Below, piece by piece: positions 45,001 through 52,081 of a DNA stretch of 62,169 nucleotides (within the stretch, counting starts at the first letter, position 1; every line of letters starts with the position of its first letter). The DNA lies in NCBI GenBank assembly GCA_020024645.1, contig JAHHTN010000004.1:1-62169 (forward strand). The letters run 5' to 3'. Made by a program: the position numbers and the translations under genes. Source of the DNA: Faecalimonas sp. GTDB lineage: Bacteria; Bacillota; Clostridia; Lachnospirales; Lachnospiraceae. The notes under the pieces were generated by a model. The model saw nothing but the letters and a program-made list of their open reading frames with translations, had not been told where the DNA came from and did no database searches.

Positions 45001-48000
45001 CTCAAATTTGAATGGAAAGGGATTGCCTCATCCTATAAGGTGATCGCGGATAAGCCACAGGATGCTGGAACCATCAGGGTGATCTATGATACGACCTATT
45101 ATATGAAAAAGCTTCCAAAAGAAGCAAAACTGACGCCAATGGTTGGGAATAAGACAAGATTTACGGAAGATATTCCTGAAGAAAATGCACCAACGTATAA
45201 GATAAAGTCGCCATATCCTCTGACGTATGACCATGAAGATAATAACAGTAAAGAACTGGAGCAGTATGAATTTGATCATTGGGATTACAGGGATCATGAT
45301 GGACATTGGCAGGAATGTTATTCGGAAATTGAACTTTCACAGATTATGAATGATGTACAAAAACCAATCATTTTTTATGCGGCCTGGAATAAGGTGAGTG
45401 ACTTCAGTCGAAAGCAGGTGCAGTTTTATATCTGTAAGTCAGCCATGCCGGAAGATGGTTCCGTAGCATTGCCGTCGGTGAATGCAGATGACTATACAAG
45501 TGCCGTTGCAGTAGCAAACTGTAATGTGCAGGCAAGTAGATTACATGATGCGCCGGTTCTAGGGAACAAGGCTCCAACTACATGGGAGCATTACGCAAAT
45601 GGACATAAGAGAGTGAAGGAACTGTTGCAGGGAACAAGACCAGATCCGGGATACATAGGAAATGGGGATTATGTATACAAAATTGATCGTATTCCTTCCG
45701 ATGAAGAAGTGTTCCAGACGATACGTGAAAGTGGACGTAAGATTCGTATTGGTGAAAAGGAGATTCCTTCTGCTAAATTAGATACGGAATTTTTTACAAT
45801 CTACTGGTATTCATTCAAAAGTGAAATGTCAGATGGGTGGCATATTGATGGACGTATTGTAGCAAAAAATGGATACCTCACTGTACAAAAAGATTTTGTT
45901 GGAATGCCTGATGCTATTCAAAAAATACAGAAAGATTATTACATCGATATCAATATGGATGAAAAGTTTTCGGATGGAACGATACAGCCACCGGCATTTC
46001 ATCAACATATGAAACTTGTGCTACCATCTGAAGAAAATCAGACTGCTGTGGGCGAAGAGTCGTTACCACAGGATGCTACGACCAAGATTGTAGGAACCTG
46101 GGATGATGAAACACGTACAAGTTGTACATGGATTGTCAAGGTCGATCCGTTTTGGAAGTACACCTTGAAGGAACACAATTATAAGCCGAGTGATCCAAAA
46201 GTAAAGTTTTCAGGCTGGTATAACGTTTACAATTCCCATGAGCAGGGGGAAAATGTAAATTCTTGGGAAGAATATCCAGAAAGTGGAATTAAATTCACAG
46301 GACGTGGTATGGGACGTGGTGGAGAATCCCTTACCATTGAACTGGAGAACCGTTATCAGAAGCCGGGAGTGCTTACGTTGAATAAATTCGATGCTTTTAC
46401 CGGGCATGGGATGGAGAATATTGTCTTTGAGGTCAGTTTGGGCGATGTTAAGAAAGCACCAGTAAAAACTGATAAAAATGGAATTGCGGAGATTGTGATT
46501 CCGTTGCAAGATGAATCGGGGAATAACCGGACAGTAACAGAGACTTATGTGCTGCGAGAGAAGAATGTGCCAACTGGCTATATTACTTCGGGAGACGTAC
46601 AGGTTACCGTTGAGATTGCGGACGGAGCGTTTAAAATTAAAGAGGCGAAGCTGATTGACAGAAAAGCCGAAGAAAATCAAGGTGCTGTAACAACTCCAGT
46701 AGATGGGAAAATAGATGGAAAGGCTGTATTGCAGATTCGAGGAGACACAAGTCTGAATATCCGAAACTTTTCAAAAACCAGTAGCCTGCATATAAAAAAG
46801 AAGTGGGAATACAAAGGCGATGCATTGACGGAAAAGCAAGTAAAAGTACGATTGTACCAGAATGGAATTCCTACCGAACAAGAATTTCTACTGAATGAAG
46901 AAAATGGATGGGAATACACAATTAACAAGGTTCCGTTGTTTTTGGATAAGAGGCCAGTGGAATATAAAATAGAAGAAATTGAAATCGGCAAGACACATTA
47001 TTCACCAGAATTTGGAGATGGATTCCTGTACTACGAAGTCATTTATTCCGACATTCAGTATAAAAATTCGGAGGAGCAGTCATTGTCACCGACGAATGAG
47101 CAGGAGTTCCAAAATATTGCCAAGATTGAACTAGAAGTGCAAAATTTACGTTTCAATCTAGCAGAACGGAGTTTCTTAAAGACAGATGACCTTCCAAAGA
47201 ATCGTCTCCAAGGCGCAAAATTTACATTGTATGAAGTGCCTTATAAAGAAGGCACATCCGAATATGTGGATGATACAGGATATTCGGTTGAATATAGGAA
47301 TGGTTTGAATACCAATGATATCGTTCTAAAAAAGGACGGACAGGAGTGCCAACCGATTACTCAACAACCGTATGAGACGAATGAGAGAGGAATGCTCCAA
47401 CTACCAGATACGGTTAAAAAGGGCAGGTACTGGATGGTAGAATCCTCTACTCCGAATAAAGGAGAGATAGGAAGGACCCAATATGAGGATAACATGGCGT
47501 TGTATATGGTAGATGTAGAAGATGAAATCTTGTTCCTATATGAAAAAGATTCGAAAACAAACACATGGAAGCCACTTACGGACAGACATGTTGTCAATCA
47601 TCCGCACAAAGGAGGAGTCACTGTTCAGATTAAAAAGGAAGTGACCGGTCCTTTTGGAAAGCGGGATAAGCTATTTCCTGTGGAAATTATCTATCGGGAA
47701 GATGGCATGAAGATGAGCAAGACGGTAACGACTTCGATTAAAAATGGTGAAATGGTTACGTTAGAACATGTAAATATTGGTTCTGATATTAAAATTATAG
47801 AAACTGTTGATACATCAAAATATGATATTGTAATTTCGAAAAAAAATCAAAATGGCAGTTATTTGCCAGAAACACCAGCAGTCGAAATGGAAAATACAGC
47901 TACTATGAGCTGTAAGATTACTGGAATGCCAGGAGATGTGATTGAACTTAAAATTACAAATAAAAATATAGAAGATGCAACGCTTGATACAGGAATCTAT

Positions 48001-48099
48001 TTAGAAGAGAGTCTGTATGTATGGATGTTGATTATAATAACTATTGTCTCTATTTTGTTTTTCTGGAAAAGAAAGAAAAACAAAATAGAAAGAGAATAA
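42082..48099 (+). CDS. Giant Cpa-like pilus adhesin with four W-x-C modules and CnaB/SpaA domains
   Basis: About 2005 residues. GTG at 42082 is 7 nt after AAGGAGG; an ATG at 42064 lies before that site. A signal peptide (about 1-32) leads to an acidic linker. Four tandem modules start near residues 99, 311, 530 and 759, each opening with FYxxID and carrying one W-x-C (Cys 268, 483, 706, 954). An InlB-B-like repeat (about 1010-1120), SpaA/CnaB domains (1425-1830) and a DUF5979-like domain (1840-1960) follow. The sorting signal is LDTG, hydrophobic helix, KRKK. G+C looks higher than in neighbours. It is the probable tip adhesin of the pilus operon; the ligand is unknown. Confidence 0.85.
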   Translation: MKKKKVWLRWIAWILLMILCMNSVGTTVLATDISIAEKENVKAPFLEENTSLTEDSISDRESSSEGATLPKEEKSLEQQKEKTELLKRQKTTQGFDIDFYIIIDGEKVKLQNNGISGITTWEDGRTTYHGISVEDLISVYKEFGFTSENDSQNPDVDSKFVSAYRGKRGIEYGKVYEDADSGTTYVSYNDGKDQQGVPVDVYYLPNGKGGYLTLANSVKANNSFYSVEVKGEGQDQIRYVLTGTTAEMTVSDFNPKLTEKTERIEWTCFGADDTVVDGTVEADNQTKFTIESISQSYVIQRADRTGFDIQFYVYIDNEIRKLPSASLKKVYKWNNQGESYLSVSDLAEIYKEYGLKETEKQFGAYFPYAVRGEKTLAHAAMKTYKGKQYISYTLKNQDTMVPTDIYYMPKGADGSEKVPENVMDENGNITTSVADQLKQNRHSFYSVSVIQPDGNRTVSYHKRGDDVTISVDQGNTQANEWLCASEDGNETISAVEDVQEKKLKFTIQQIEQPYTIACNTFAPKTLNIKFYTFVDYERYNVEQAEVPVLKDITTKPGTTYYYISNKELNKYFEKFHYDGSIKNGNGARFYYSKRDYDTLHNADEYLQNGQKCIYVGKTGEPMDVYYLPDGENLPLLNAKTLMEHDDNRYNGFYSVKVQDENTQVYSPTELAKLPPIDFVARKGTLTRTVSTKPLIEGQTGEVNWECRWKDGTLSEIAGRKDADNQTMSFTISGEAAVRPYVIVPDNTEKPAETKEANVSFYVFIDGDYKLIKNLNVEQHYITEANSGLDSRYYLRAKEDDTISQVYKEFGFTPNKLEPGTDGKEKILFGYATDTRVYVQHPYKDSDGTWYIPVLKKGRDVSVYYFSQPNPLNPDKLVNYFDRLTGLSAQIGVAGRRFDEEGSFHLIEVLDPLNLTKGSAILKKYVAHGEDYSVEVPKEATLEGEYLGKEIDWSCASDDKNAVTVHPTLSGEDKLKFEWKGIASSYKVIADKPQDAGTIRVIYDTTYYMKKLPKEAKLTPMVGNKTRFTEDIPEENAPTYKIKSPYPLTYDHEDNNSKELEQYEFDHWDYRDHDGHWQECYSEIELSQIMNDVQKPIIFYAAWNKVSDFSRKQVQFYICKSAMPEDGSVALPSVNADDYTSAVAVANCNVQASRLHDAPVLGNKAPTTWEHYANGHKRVKELLQGTRPDPGYIGNGDYVYKIDRIPSDEEVFQTIRESGRKIRIGEKEIPSAKLDTEFFTIYWYSFKSEMSDGWHIDGRIVAKNGYLTVQKDFVGMPDAIQKIQKDYYIDINMDEKFSDGTIQPPAFHQHMKLVLPSEENQTAVGEESLPQDATTKIVGTWDDETRTSCTWIVKVDPFWKYTLKEHNYKPSDPKVKFSGWYNVYNSHEQGENVNSWEEYPESGIKFTGRGMGRGGESLTIELENRYQKPGVLTLNKFDAFTGHGMENIVFEVSLGDVKKAPVKTDKNGIAEIVIPLQDESGNNRTVTETYVLREKNVPTGYITSGDVQVTVEIADGAFKIKEAKLIDRKAEENQGAVTTPVDGKIDGKAVLQIRGDTSLNIRNFSKTSSLHIKKKWEYKGDALTEKQVKVRLYQNGIPTEQEFLLNEENGWEYTINKVPLFLDKRPVEYKIEEIEIGKTHYSPEFGDGFLYYEVIYSDIQYKNSEEQSLSPTNEQEFQNIAKIELEVQNLRFNLAERSFLKTDDLPKNRLQGAKFTLYEVPYKEGTSEYVDDTGYSVEYRNGLNTNDIVLKKDGQECQPITQQPYETNERGMLQLPDTVKKGRYWMVESSTPNKGEIGRTQYEDNMALYMVDVEDEILFLYEKDSKTNTWKPLTDRHVVNHPHKGGVTVQIKKEVTGPFGKRDKLFPVEIIYREDGMKMSKTVTTSIKNGEMVTLEHVNIGSDIKIIETVDTSKYDIVISKKNQNGSYLPETPAVEMENTATMSCKITGMPGDVIELKITNKNIEDATLDTGIYLEESLYVWMLIIITIVSILFFWKRKKNKIERE

Positions 48100-48118
48100 A
48101 GAAAGAGGAGGGAGTTCA

Positions 48119-48358
48119 ATAGATTCAAAAAGAAATACAAGAAAAGAGCCAAACAGACAGCAAGAAAATAGGATTACAGAGTATTTAGAACAACTCAAGT
48201 TCAAAAAAAGGTTCTTTGGGGTAGATGAGGCGGATGTTTGGAAGAAAATACAGGAGTTGAATCAGTTATATGAGGAAGCGCTTGCGTGGGAGAAAAAACG
48301 ATATGACCTTTTGTTAGAGGAACATACCAAAGTCCGTGGAGAGACATCTGACAGATGA
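48119..48358 (+). CDS. 79-residue helical protein with apparent ATA start
   Basis: The frame is open from just after the stop at 48098 to TGA at 48356-48358, with no ATG, GTG or TTG at the 5' end. ATA at 48119 lies 7 nt after GAGGAGGG, the spacing of a real start. The protein is charged and helical: ITEYLEQLKFKKRFFG, VDEADVWKKIQELNQLYEEAL, then WEKKRYDLLLEEH. The pattern recalls small hypothetical proteins seen next to signal peptidases in Lachnospiraceae. Its stop overlaps the SipA-like start (ATGA). Either AUA is used or the ATG was recently lost; the ORF itself is intact. Confidence 0.62.
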   Translation: MDSKRNTRKEPNRQQENRITEYLEQLKFKKRFFGVDEADVWKKIQELNQLYEEALAWEKKRYDLLLEEHTKVRGETSDR

Positions 48359-48909
48359 AGAAAACACACCATATTTTAGAACTCACAGCAGAACAGGTCA
48401 TTCAGCGACGCAGAAATGCGATTCTTGACCGTAGAGGCTGGTTGGATCTTGGGTTGAGGCTGACAGGTCTGGCGCTTATATTTTATATCCTGTTTTCAAA
48501 AGTGTTTCTTGTCTGTCAGCTCAACGGAAACGCGATGTTTCCATCCTTGAAAGATGGGGATCTTGTCCTTGGGTTTCGGTTAGAGAAGGAAATCAATAAG
48601 GACGATCTGATTCTGTATGAGATGGACAGAGAAATCTGTGCATCCAGAGTGGTGGCAAAGGGAATGGATTATGTGGATATGGATGAGGAAGGACATTTGT
48701 ATGTCAATGGCACGGTTCAATCCGGTGAGATTCTTTATCCCACAGAACCAAAAACACTTCTGAAGTATCCCTTTGAAGTGCCAGAAGGCTATGTTTTCGT
48801 TCTCGGCGACTACCGCACACAGGCCTCTGATAGCAGGGACTTTGGTCCACTGCCGGAAGAAGCAATCAAGGGCAAGGTCATTACCATTGTCCGTCGCAGA
48901 GGATTTTAA
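48355..48909 (+). CDS. SipA/LepA-like inactive signal peptidase, pilus assembly factor
   Basis: 184 residues of the S26 signal peptidase fold: cytoplasmic N-terminus, one membrane helix (about 34-53), then the extracellular core with the box-E motif GDYRTQASDSRDFG. The catalytic Ser position of box B reads GNAMFPSL, with Ala60 (codon GCG) for Ser. The Lys of box D, normally K-R, is Ser97-Arg98. Both catalytic residues are lost. Streptococcus pyogenes SipA, encoded at the same place in the FCT-3 pilus island, also lacks them and is required for pilus polymerisation. An assembly role is therefore inferred, not cleavage. Confidence 0.85.
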   Translation: MKKTHHILELTAEQVIQRRRNAILDRRGWLDLGLRLTGLALIFYILFSKVFLVCQLNGNAMFPSLKDGDLVLGFRLEKEINKDDLILYEMDREICASRVVAKGMDYVDMDEEGHLYVNGTVQSGEILYPTEPKTLLKYPFEVPEGYVFVLGDYRTQASDSRDFGPLPEEAIKGKVITIVRRRGF

Positions 48910-48954
48910 CTTTGCAGAAAAATTAGTAAATATACGAGAAAAAGGAGAAAAGTT

Positions 48955-50274
48955 ATGAAGAAAAAATTATCAGCAATACTGGCGATAGTATTAGCATTCT
49001 GCATGAGTATACCGGTATTTGCAGCACCATCAACATATCCTACAACAGGAGAAGCGGCTGGAATAGAATCTACATTCAAAATTCAGAAAAAGTATGTGAA
49101 ATCAGATGGGAATACCCTTGTGGATAAATTTCCGGCTGAAACTTTGAAATTTGAGTCTACATGTACAGAGGCACCTATGGATACAGAGGAAGCACCTAAC
49201 TTGGAGGTGACAGATTTAACTGTAAATGGTATCGAAAATGATATCACAGTAACAGTACCAGCTTACGCAGTACCTGGTAAATATAACTACGAAATCAAAG
49301 AGTTGTCCCCTTCTGAACAGAATCCAGTTTCCGAAGATTCTGCTGGTGTGATATATGATAAGAAGCCAGTGTATATTCAGGTTGTTGTAAAATATGACGG
49401 TGAGCAATTGAAAAAGTTTGTAACGGTGACATCGAATGGAGACACAATCGGAGCAGAAGATAATGCTGATGATAAAACTAAAAAAGGTGATTTTAAAAAC
49501 AAATATCTGTTAGATGGAGAGCTTATTGAACCAGGAGAGCCAGAACCGACACCGAATCCTGGTCCAAACCCAATTCCAAATCCAGTTCCAGGAGAGCCGG
49601 ATCCAATTACACCAATTCCACCTGAAGGTGGTGAAGAACCAAGTGCAACAGAATTGGCAAAATTTAAAATTATGAAACAGGTACGCGGACCTCTTGCAAG
49701 TCGCGAGCAGAAATTTGGTGTAACGGTAACATTGACTTCAGATAAACCGGTCCGCAGTGATATTAGCTACAAGGGTGCTGGAATGGGTACAATTAAAAAA
49801 GTAGGTGATAATAGTAATTGGACAGGAAATGATGAGACTGGATATACAGCAACTGTAGAACTTTCAATCAAAGATGATCAGACGGTTGTATTCAGTGGTG
49901 TTCCGGCAGGAGTATCTTATAAGGTACAAGAGAAGGCAGCACATATCGGTAAATTAACTGCAGATAATCTGAATAAACCATCCAAAGGATACACGGTAGC
50001 TTACTATGGTGGTGGAAAAAAAGTAACCAATCCGACATCGAGTGACCCTGGGCAGTATGGAGCAAATCTTTTTGCAGAAGGAACAATTGGAAAAGATACG
50101 AATAATAACATCATCATCGCGAACAGTAAGGGAATGAATGACCAAGACGAAGATATGGTAAAACCGAACACAGGTATCAGTCTAGATTCTCTTCCATATA
50201 TGATGATTCTTTGTCTTGTTGTTCTTGGAGCAGGTATGATGGTTGTAAAAAGTCGCAGAAGAAGAGAAGAATAA
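48955..50274 (+). CDS. Major pilin, FctA-like, with DUF5979 domain
   Basis: 439 residues. Signal peptide (about 1-23, AFCMSIPVFA), then an N-terminal Spy0128/FctA-type isopeptide-linkage domain (about 34-180; STFKIQKKYVKSDG start). A Pro-rich hinge of PNPGPNPIPNPVP type follows (about 198-224), then a DUF5979-like beta domain (230-385) and the sorting signal KPNTG with membrane helix and RRRREE. It is the best candidate for the shaft subunit. A polymerisation Lys cannot be assigned with certainty. An intercistronic hairpin follows, which would favour excess shaft subunit. Confidence 0.86.
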   Translation: MKKKLSAILAIVLAFCMSIPVFAAPSTYPTTGEAAGIESTFKIQKKYVKSDGNTLVDKFPAETLKFESTCTEAPMDTEEAPNLEVTDLTVNGIENDITVTVPAYAVPGKYNYEIKELSPSEQNPVSEDSAGVIYDKKPVYIQVVVKYDGEQLKKFVTVTSNGDTIGAEDNADDKTKKGDFKNKYLLDGELIEPGEPEPTPNPGPNPIPNPVPGEPDPITPIPPEGGEEPSATELAKFKIMKQVRGPLASREQKFGVTVTLTSDKPVRSDISYKGAGMGTIKKVGDNSNWTGNDETGYTATVELSIKDDQTVVFSGVPAGVSYKVQEKAAHIGKLTADNLNKPSKGYTVAYYGGGKKVTNPTSSDPGQYGANLFAEGTIGKDTNNNIIIANSKGMNDQDEDMVKPNTGISLDSLPYMMILCLVVLGAGMMVVKSRRRREE

Positions 50275-50289
50275 AAGAAACAGATTGTG

Positions 50290-50325
50290 CAAAGTCTCCT
50301 TTGTAGATTTGTAGAGGAACTTTTG
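50290..50325 (+). terminator. Intercistronic hairpin after the major pilin gene
   Basis: AAAGT and TCCT pair with AGGA and ACTTT (one bulged C, 14-nt loop), followed by four T. Weak; probably a partial terminator or processing site that lowers expression of the sortase and minor pilin. Confidence 0.45.
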
Positions 50326-50361
50326 TACAAATAAGGCGGACAGACGAAAAGGAGGAGAACA

Positions 50362-51138
50362 GTGGGATATAAGATTTCTGGATACATACAACGTTTTCTG
50401 AATTTTATTATCAGTTTTTTTCTTATTCTCATCTTTATCCTTGCCGCTATTTATGCGTTATTTGTTTTGAATGATAATCATAGAATTTATTCTGCCGCAG
50501 AAAATGTTCAGGAAGATATGCTGAAGCTGAAGCCAGATAAAGAGCATCCGGATTTTTCCGAATTACTTTCGATTAATCCAGATGTCTGTGCTTGGCTTAC
50601 CATGGATGGAACGCATATTGATTTTCCGGTTTTGCAGGGAGAAACGAACCTCACCTACATCAATCGAGATATCTATGGAGAATTTGCTCTTGCGGGAAGC
50701 GTTTTTCTGGACAGTCAGAATGCAAAGGATTTTTCAGATTCTTATAATCTTTTATATGGTCATCATATGGATGGCGGAAATATGTTTGGAGATTTGGATT
50801 TATATAAAAAGCAGGAGTTTTTCAAAAAAAATGATACTGGTACGCTACTTTTGCCCAATCGGGTCTATCATCTAAAAGTTGCAGCCGTGTTGATAACTGG
50901 GGTTTCGGACGAAAATATATTCCAATTGCGAAAGTGGCCACAAAAATGGAAGAAAGGTCAGCTAGATTATATCCGAAGTCATGCTCTCTTTTCCAGAGAA
51001 GATGTACTAAATGCATTGGAGAAGTGCCGACATCCACAACTCGTAGCTTTGACTACGTGTACGTCAGAATTTACAGATGCAAGAACTGTGGTTTTGGCAC
51101 AAATGATACCGAAAAAGGATGCGGACAGGAAGGAGTAA
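50362..51138 (+). CDS. Class B sortase, pilus polymerase
   Basis: 258 residues. N-terminal membrane helix (about 11-35) then the sortase barrel, with catalytic His in LYGHHMDGGNMFGDL, Cys in LTTCTSEFTDARTVV and Arg in the same segment. The pattern is class B, as in S. pyogenes Spy0129, not the class C lid-type pilin sortase. It should join pilins at the TG of their sorting signals through Lys. GTG start after GGAGGAG. It is the only sortase in the window, so final wall anchoring may use a housekeeping enzyme elsewhere. Confidence 0.92.
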   Translation: MGYKISGYIQRFLNFIISFFLILIFILAAIYALFVLNDNHRIYSAAENVQEDMLKLKPDKEHPDFSELLSINPDVCAWLTMDGTHIDFPVLQGETNLTYINRDIYGEFALAGSVFLDSQNAKDFSDSYNLLYGHHMDGGNMFGDLDLYKKQEFFKKNDTGTLLLPNRVYHLKVAAVLITGVSDENIFQLRKWPQKWKKGQLDYIRSHALFSREDVLNALEKCRHPQLVALTTCTSEFTDARTVVLAQMIPKKDADRKE

Positions 51139-51141
51139 TAT

Positions 51142-51756
51142 GTGAAAAAGTTAAAAAGAATTTTGTTTTCTGTTTTATTTATGGTGATGCTATGTAGCAA
51201 CAGTATGATACAAGTATTTGCAATGGAAACAAGTTTTCAGCTTCCTGTTGAAATCGTTTTGGAAGGTGATAGACCTGTGCAGTTGGAAACATTTGTAATA
51301 CAAATGAAGGCATTGACAAAAGGAGCACCTATGCCGAGACAGGCAAAGGATGAGCAAATTGTAATGAAAATACAGGGGCAAGGGAAGAAAAAATTTCCAT
51401 CTATGGAATTTACACAGCCAGGTATTTATCAGTATGAAATTACTCAGCAGAAAGGAAATGCAAAATATTATACATATGATGAGTGTGTGTATAATGTGAC
51501 AGTGTATTGTATTGCTGATGCGACTCGAGAACTGGAGATTACAGTTGTTGCTCAAGAACAAGGAGAAAAAGAGATGAAAAAAGAAGCAGTTCGTTTTCTT
51601 AATCGATATGAATTGCCGAAAACTCTTACAGAACAAAACAAATCTGTCGAAACAGGAGATAAAGCACCAGTACAAATATGGTTATGTATTTTGTTAATAA
51701 GTGGTTTTATGATTCTACTTTTTGTTGCGAAAAAGCACAGGGAGCAAAAGAAATAA
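51142..51756 (+). CDS. FctB-like small (basal) pilin
   Basis: 204 residues. Signal peptide (1-28, ending QVFAM), one Spy0128-type isopeptide-linkage domain (about 30-165; FTQPGIYQYEITQQ is its typical strand pair), and a sorting signal SVETG plus helix and KKHREQKK. Size and last position in the operon match FctB, the wall-proximal subunit. GTG start after AAGGAG, 3 nt beyond the sortase stop. Confidence 0.8.
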   Translation: MKKLKRILFSVLFMVMLCSNSMIQVFAMETSFQLPVEIVLEGDRPVQLETFVIQMKALTKGAPMPRQAKDEQIVMKIQGQGKKKFPSMEFTQPGIYQYEITQQKGNAKYYTYDECVYNVTVYCIADATRELEITVVAQEQGEKEMKKEAVRFLNRYELPKTLTEQNKSVETGDKAPVQIWLCILLISGFMILLFVAKKHREQKK

Positions 51757-51824
51757 AAGAACTCGCTTCGGAGATTCCATACTCTCCTGTATACTTTAAA
51801 TCAACCATGAAATAGACAATAAAA

Positions 51825-51847
51825 ACACCTAAATGAACCTAAGGTGT
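51825..51847. repeat. Short hairpin in the gap after the pilus operon
   Basis: ACACCT and AGGTGT around an 11-nt loop. On minus it ends in five T, so it could terminate minus-strand transcription, but there is no minus-strand gene. The remainder of 51757-52022 shows no gene. Confidence 0.4.
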
Positions 51848-51914
51848 CTACAATGAATATGAAGGGTAGAAAGAAGAGAAAATAAGGAAATTGATAGGTA
51901 TGTTGATTATTAAA

Positions 51915-51955
51915 AAAATAGTCATTGAAGAGATAACTTCAATGACTATTTTTTT
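51915..51955. terminator. Terminator between pilus operon and two-component system
   Basis: AAAATAGTCATTGAAG pairs perfectly with CTTCAATGACTATTTT (16 bp, 6-nt loop), then T. Works in both directions. Confidence 0.85.
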
Positions 51956-52022
51956 GAATTACTGCTATATGAAAAAATCAAGGACGTAAATAAGAACTTT
52001 TATACAGAATAGTATTATTATA

Positions 52023-52031
52023 TGTTATACT
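52023..52031 (+). promoter_or_regulatory. Extended -10 promoter of the two-component operon
   Basis: TGTTATACT: TG-n-TATACT. No good -35 at 17 bp. A 12-codon upstream ORF (52054-52092) lies between it and the kinase start. Confidence 0.5.
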
Positions 52032-52081
52032 TTAAGAAGGAGAGAGTAATTGCATGGAGGTAGTTATGAGGACGGTTTGTT

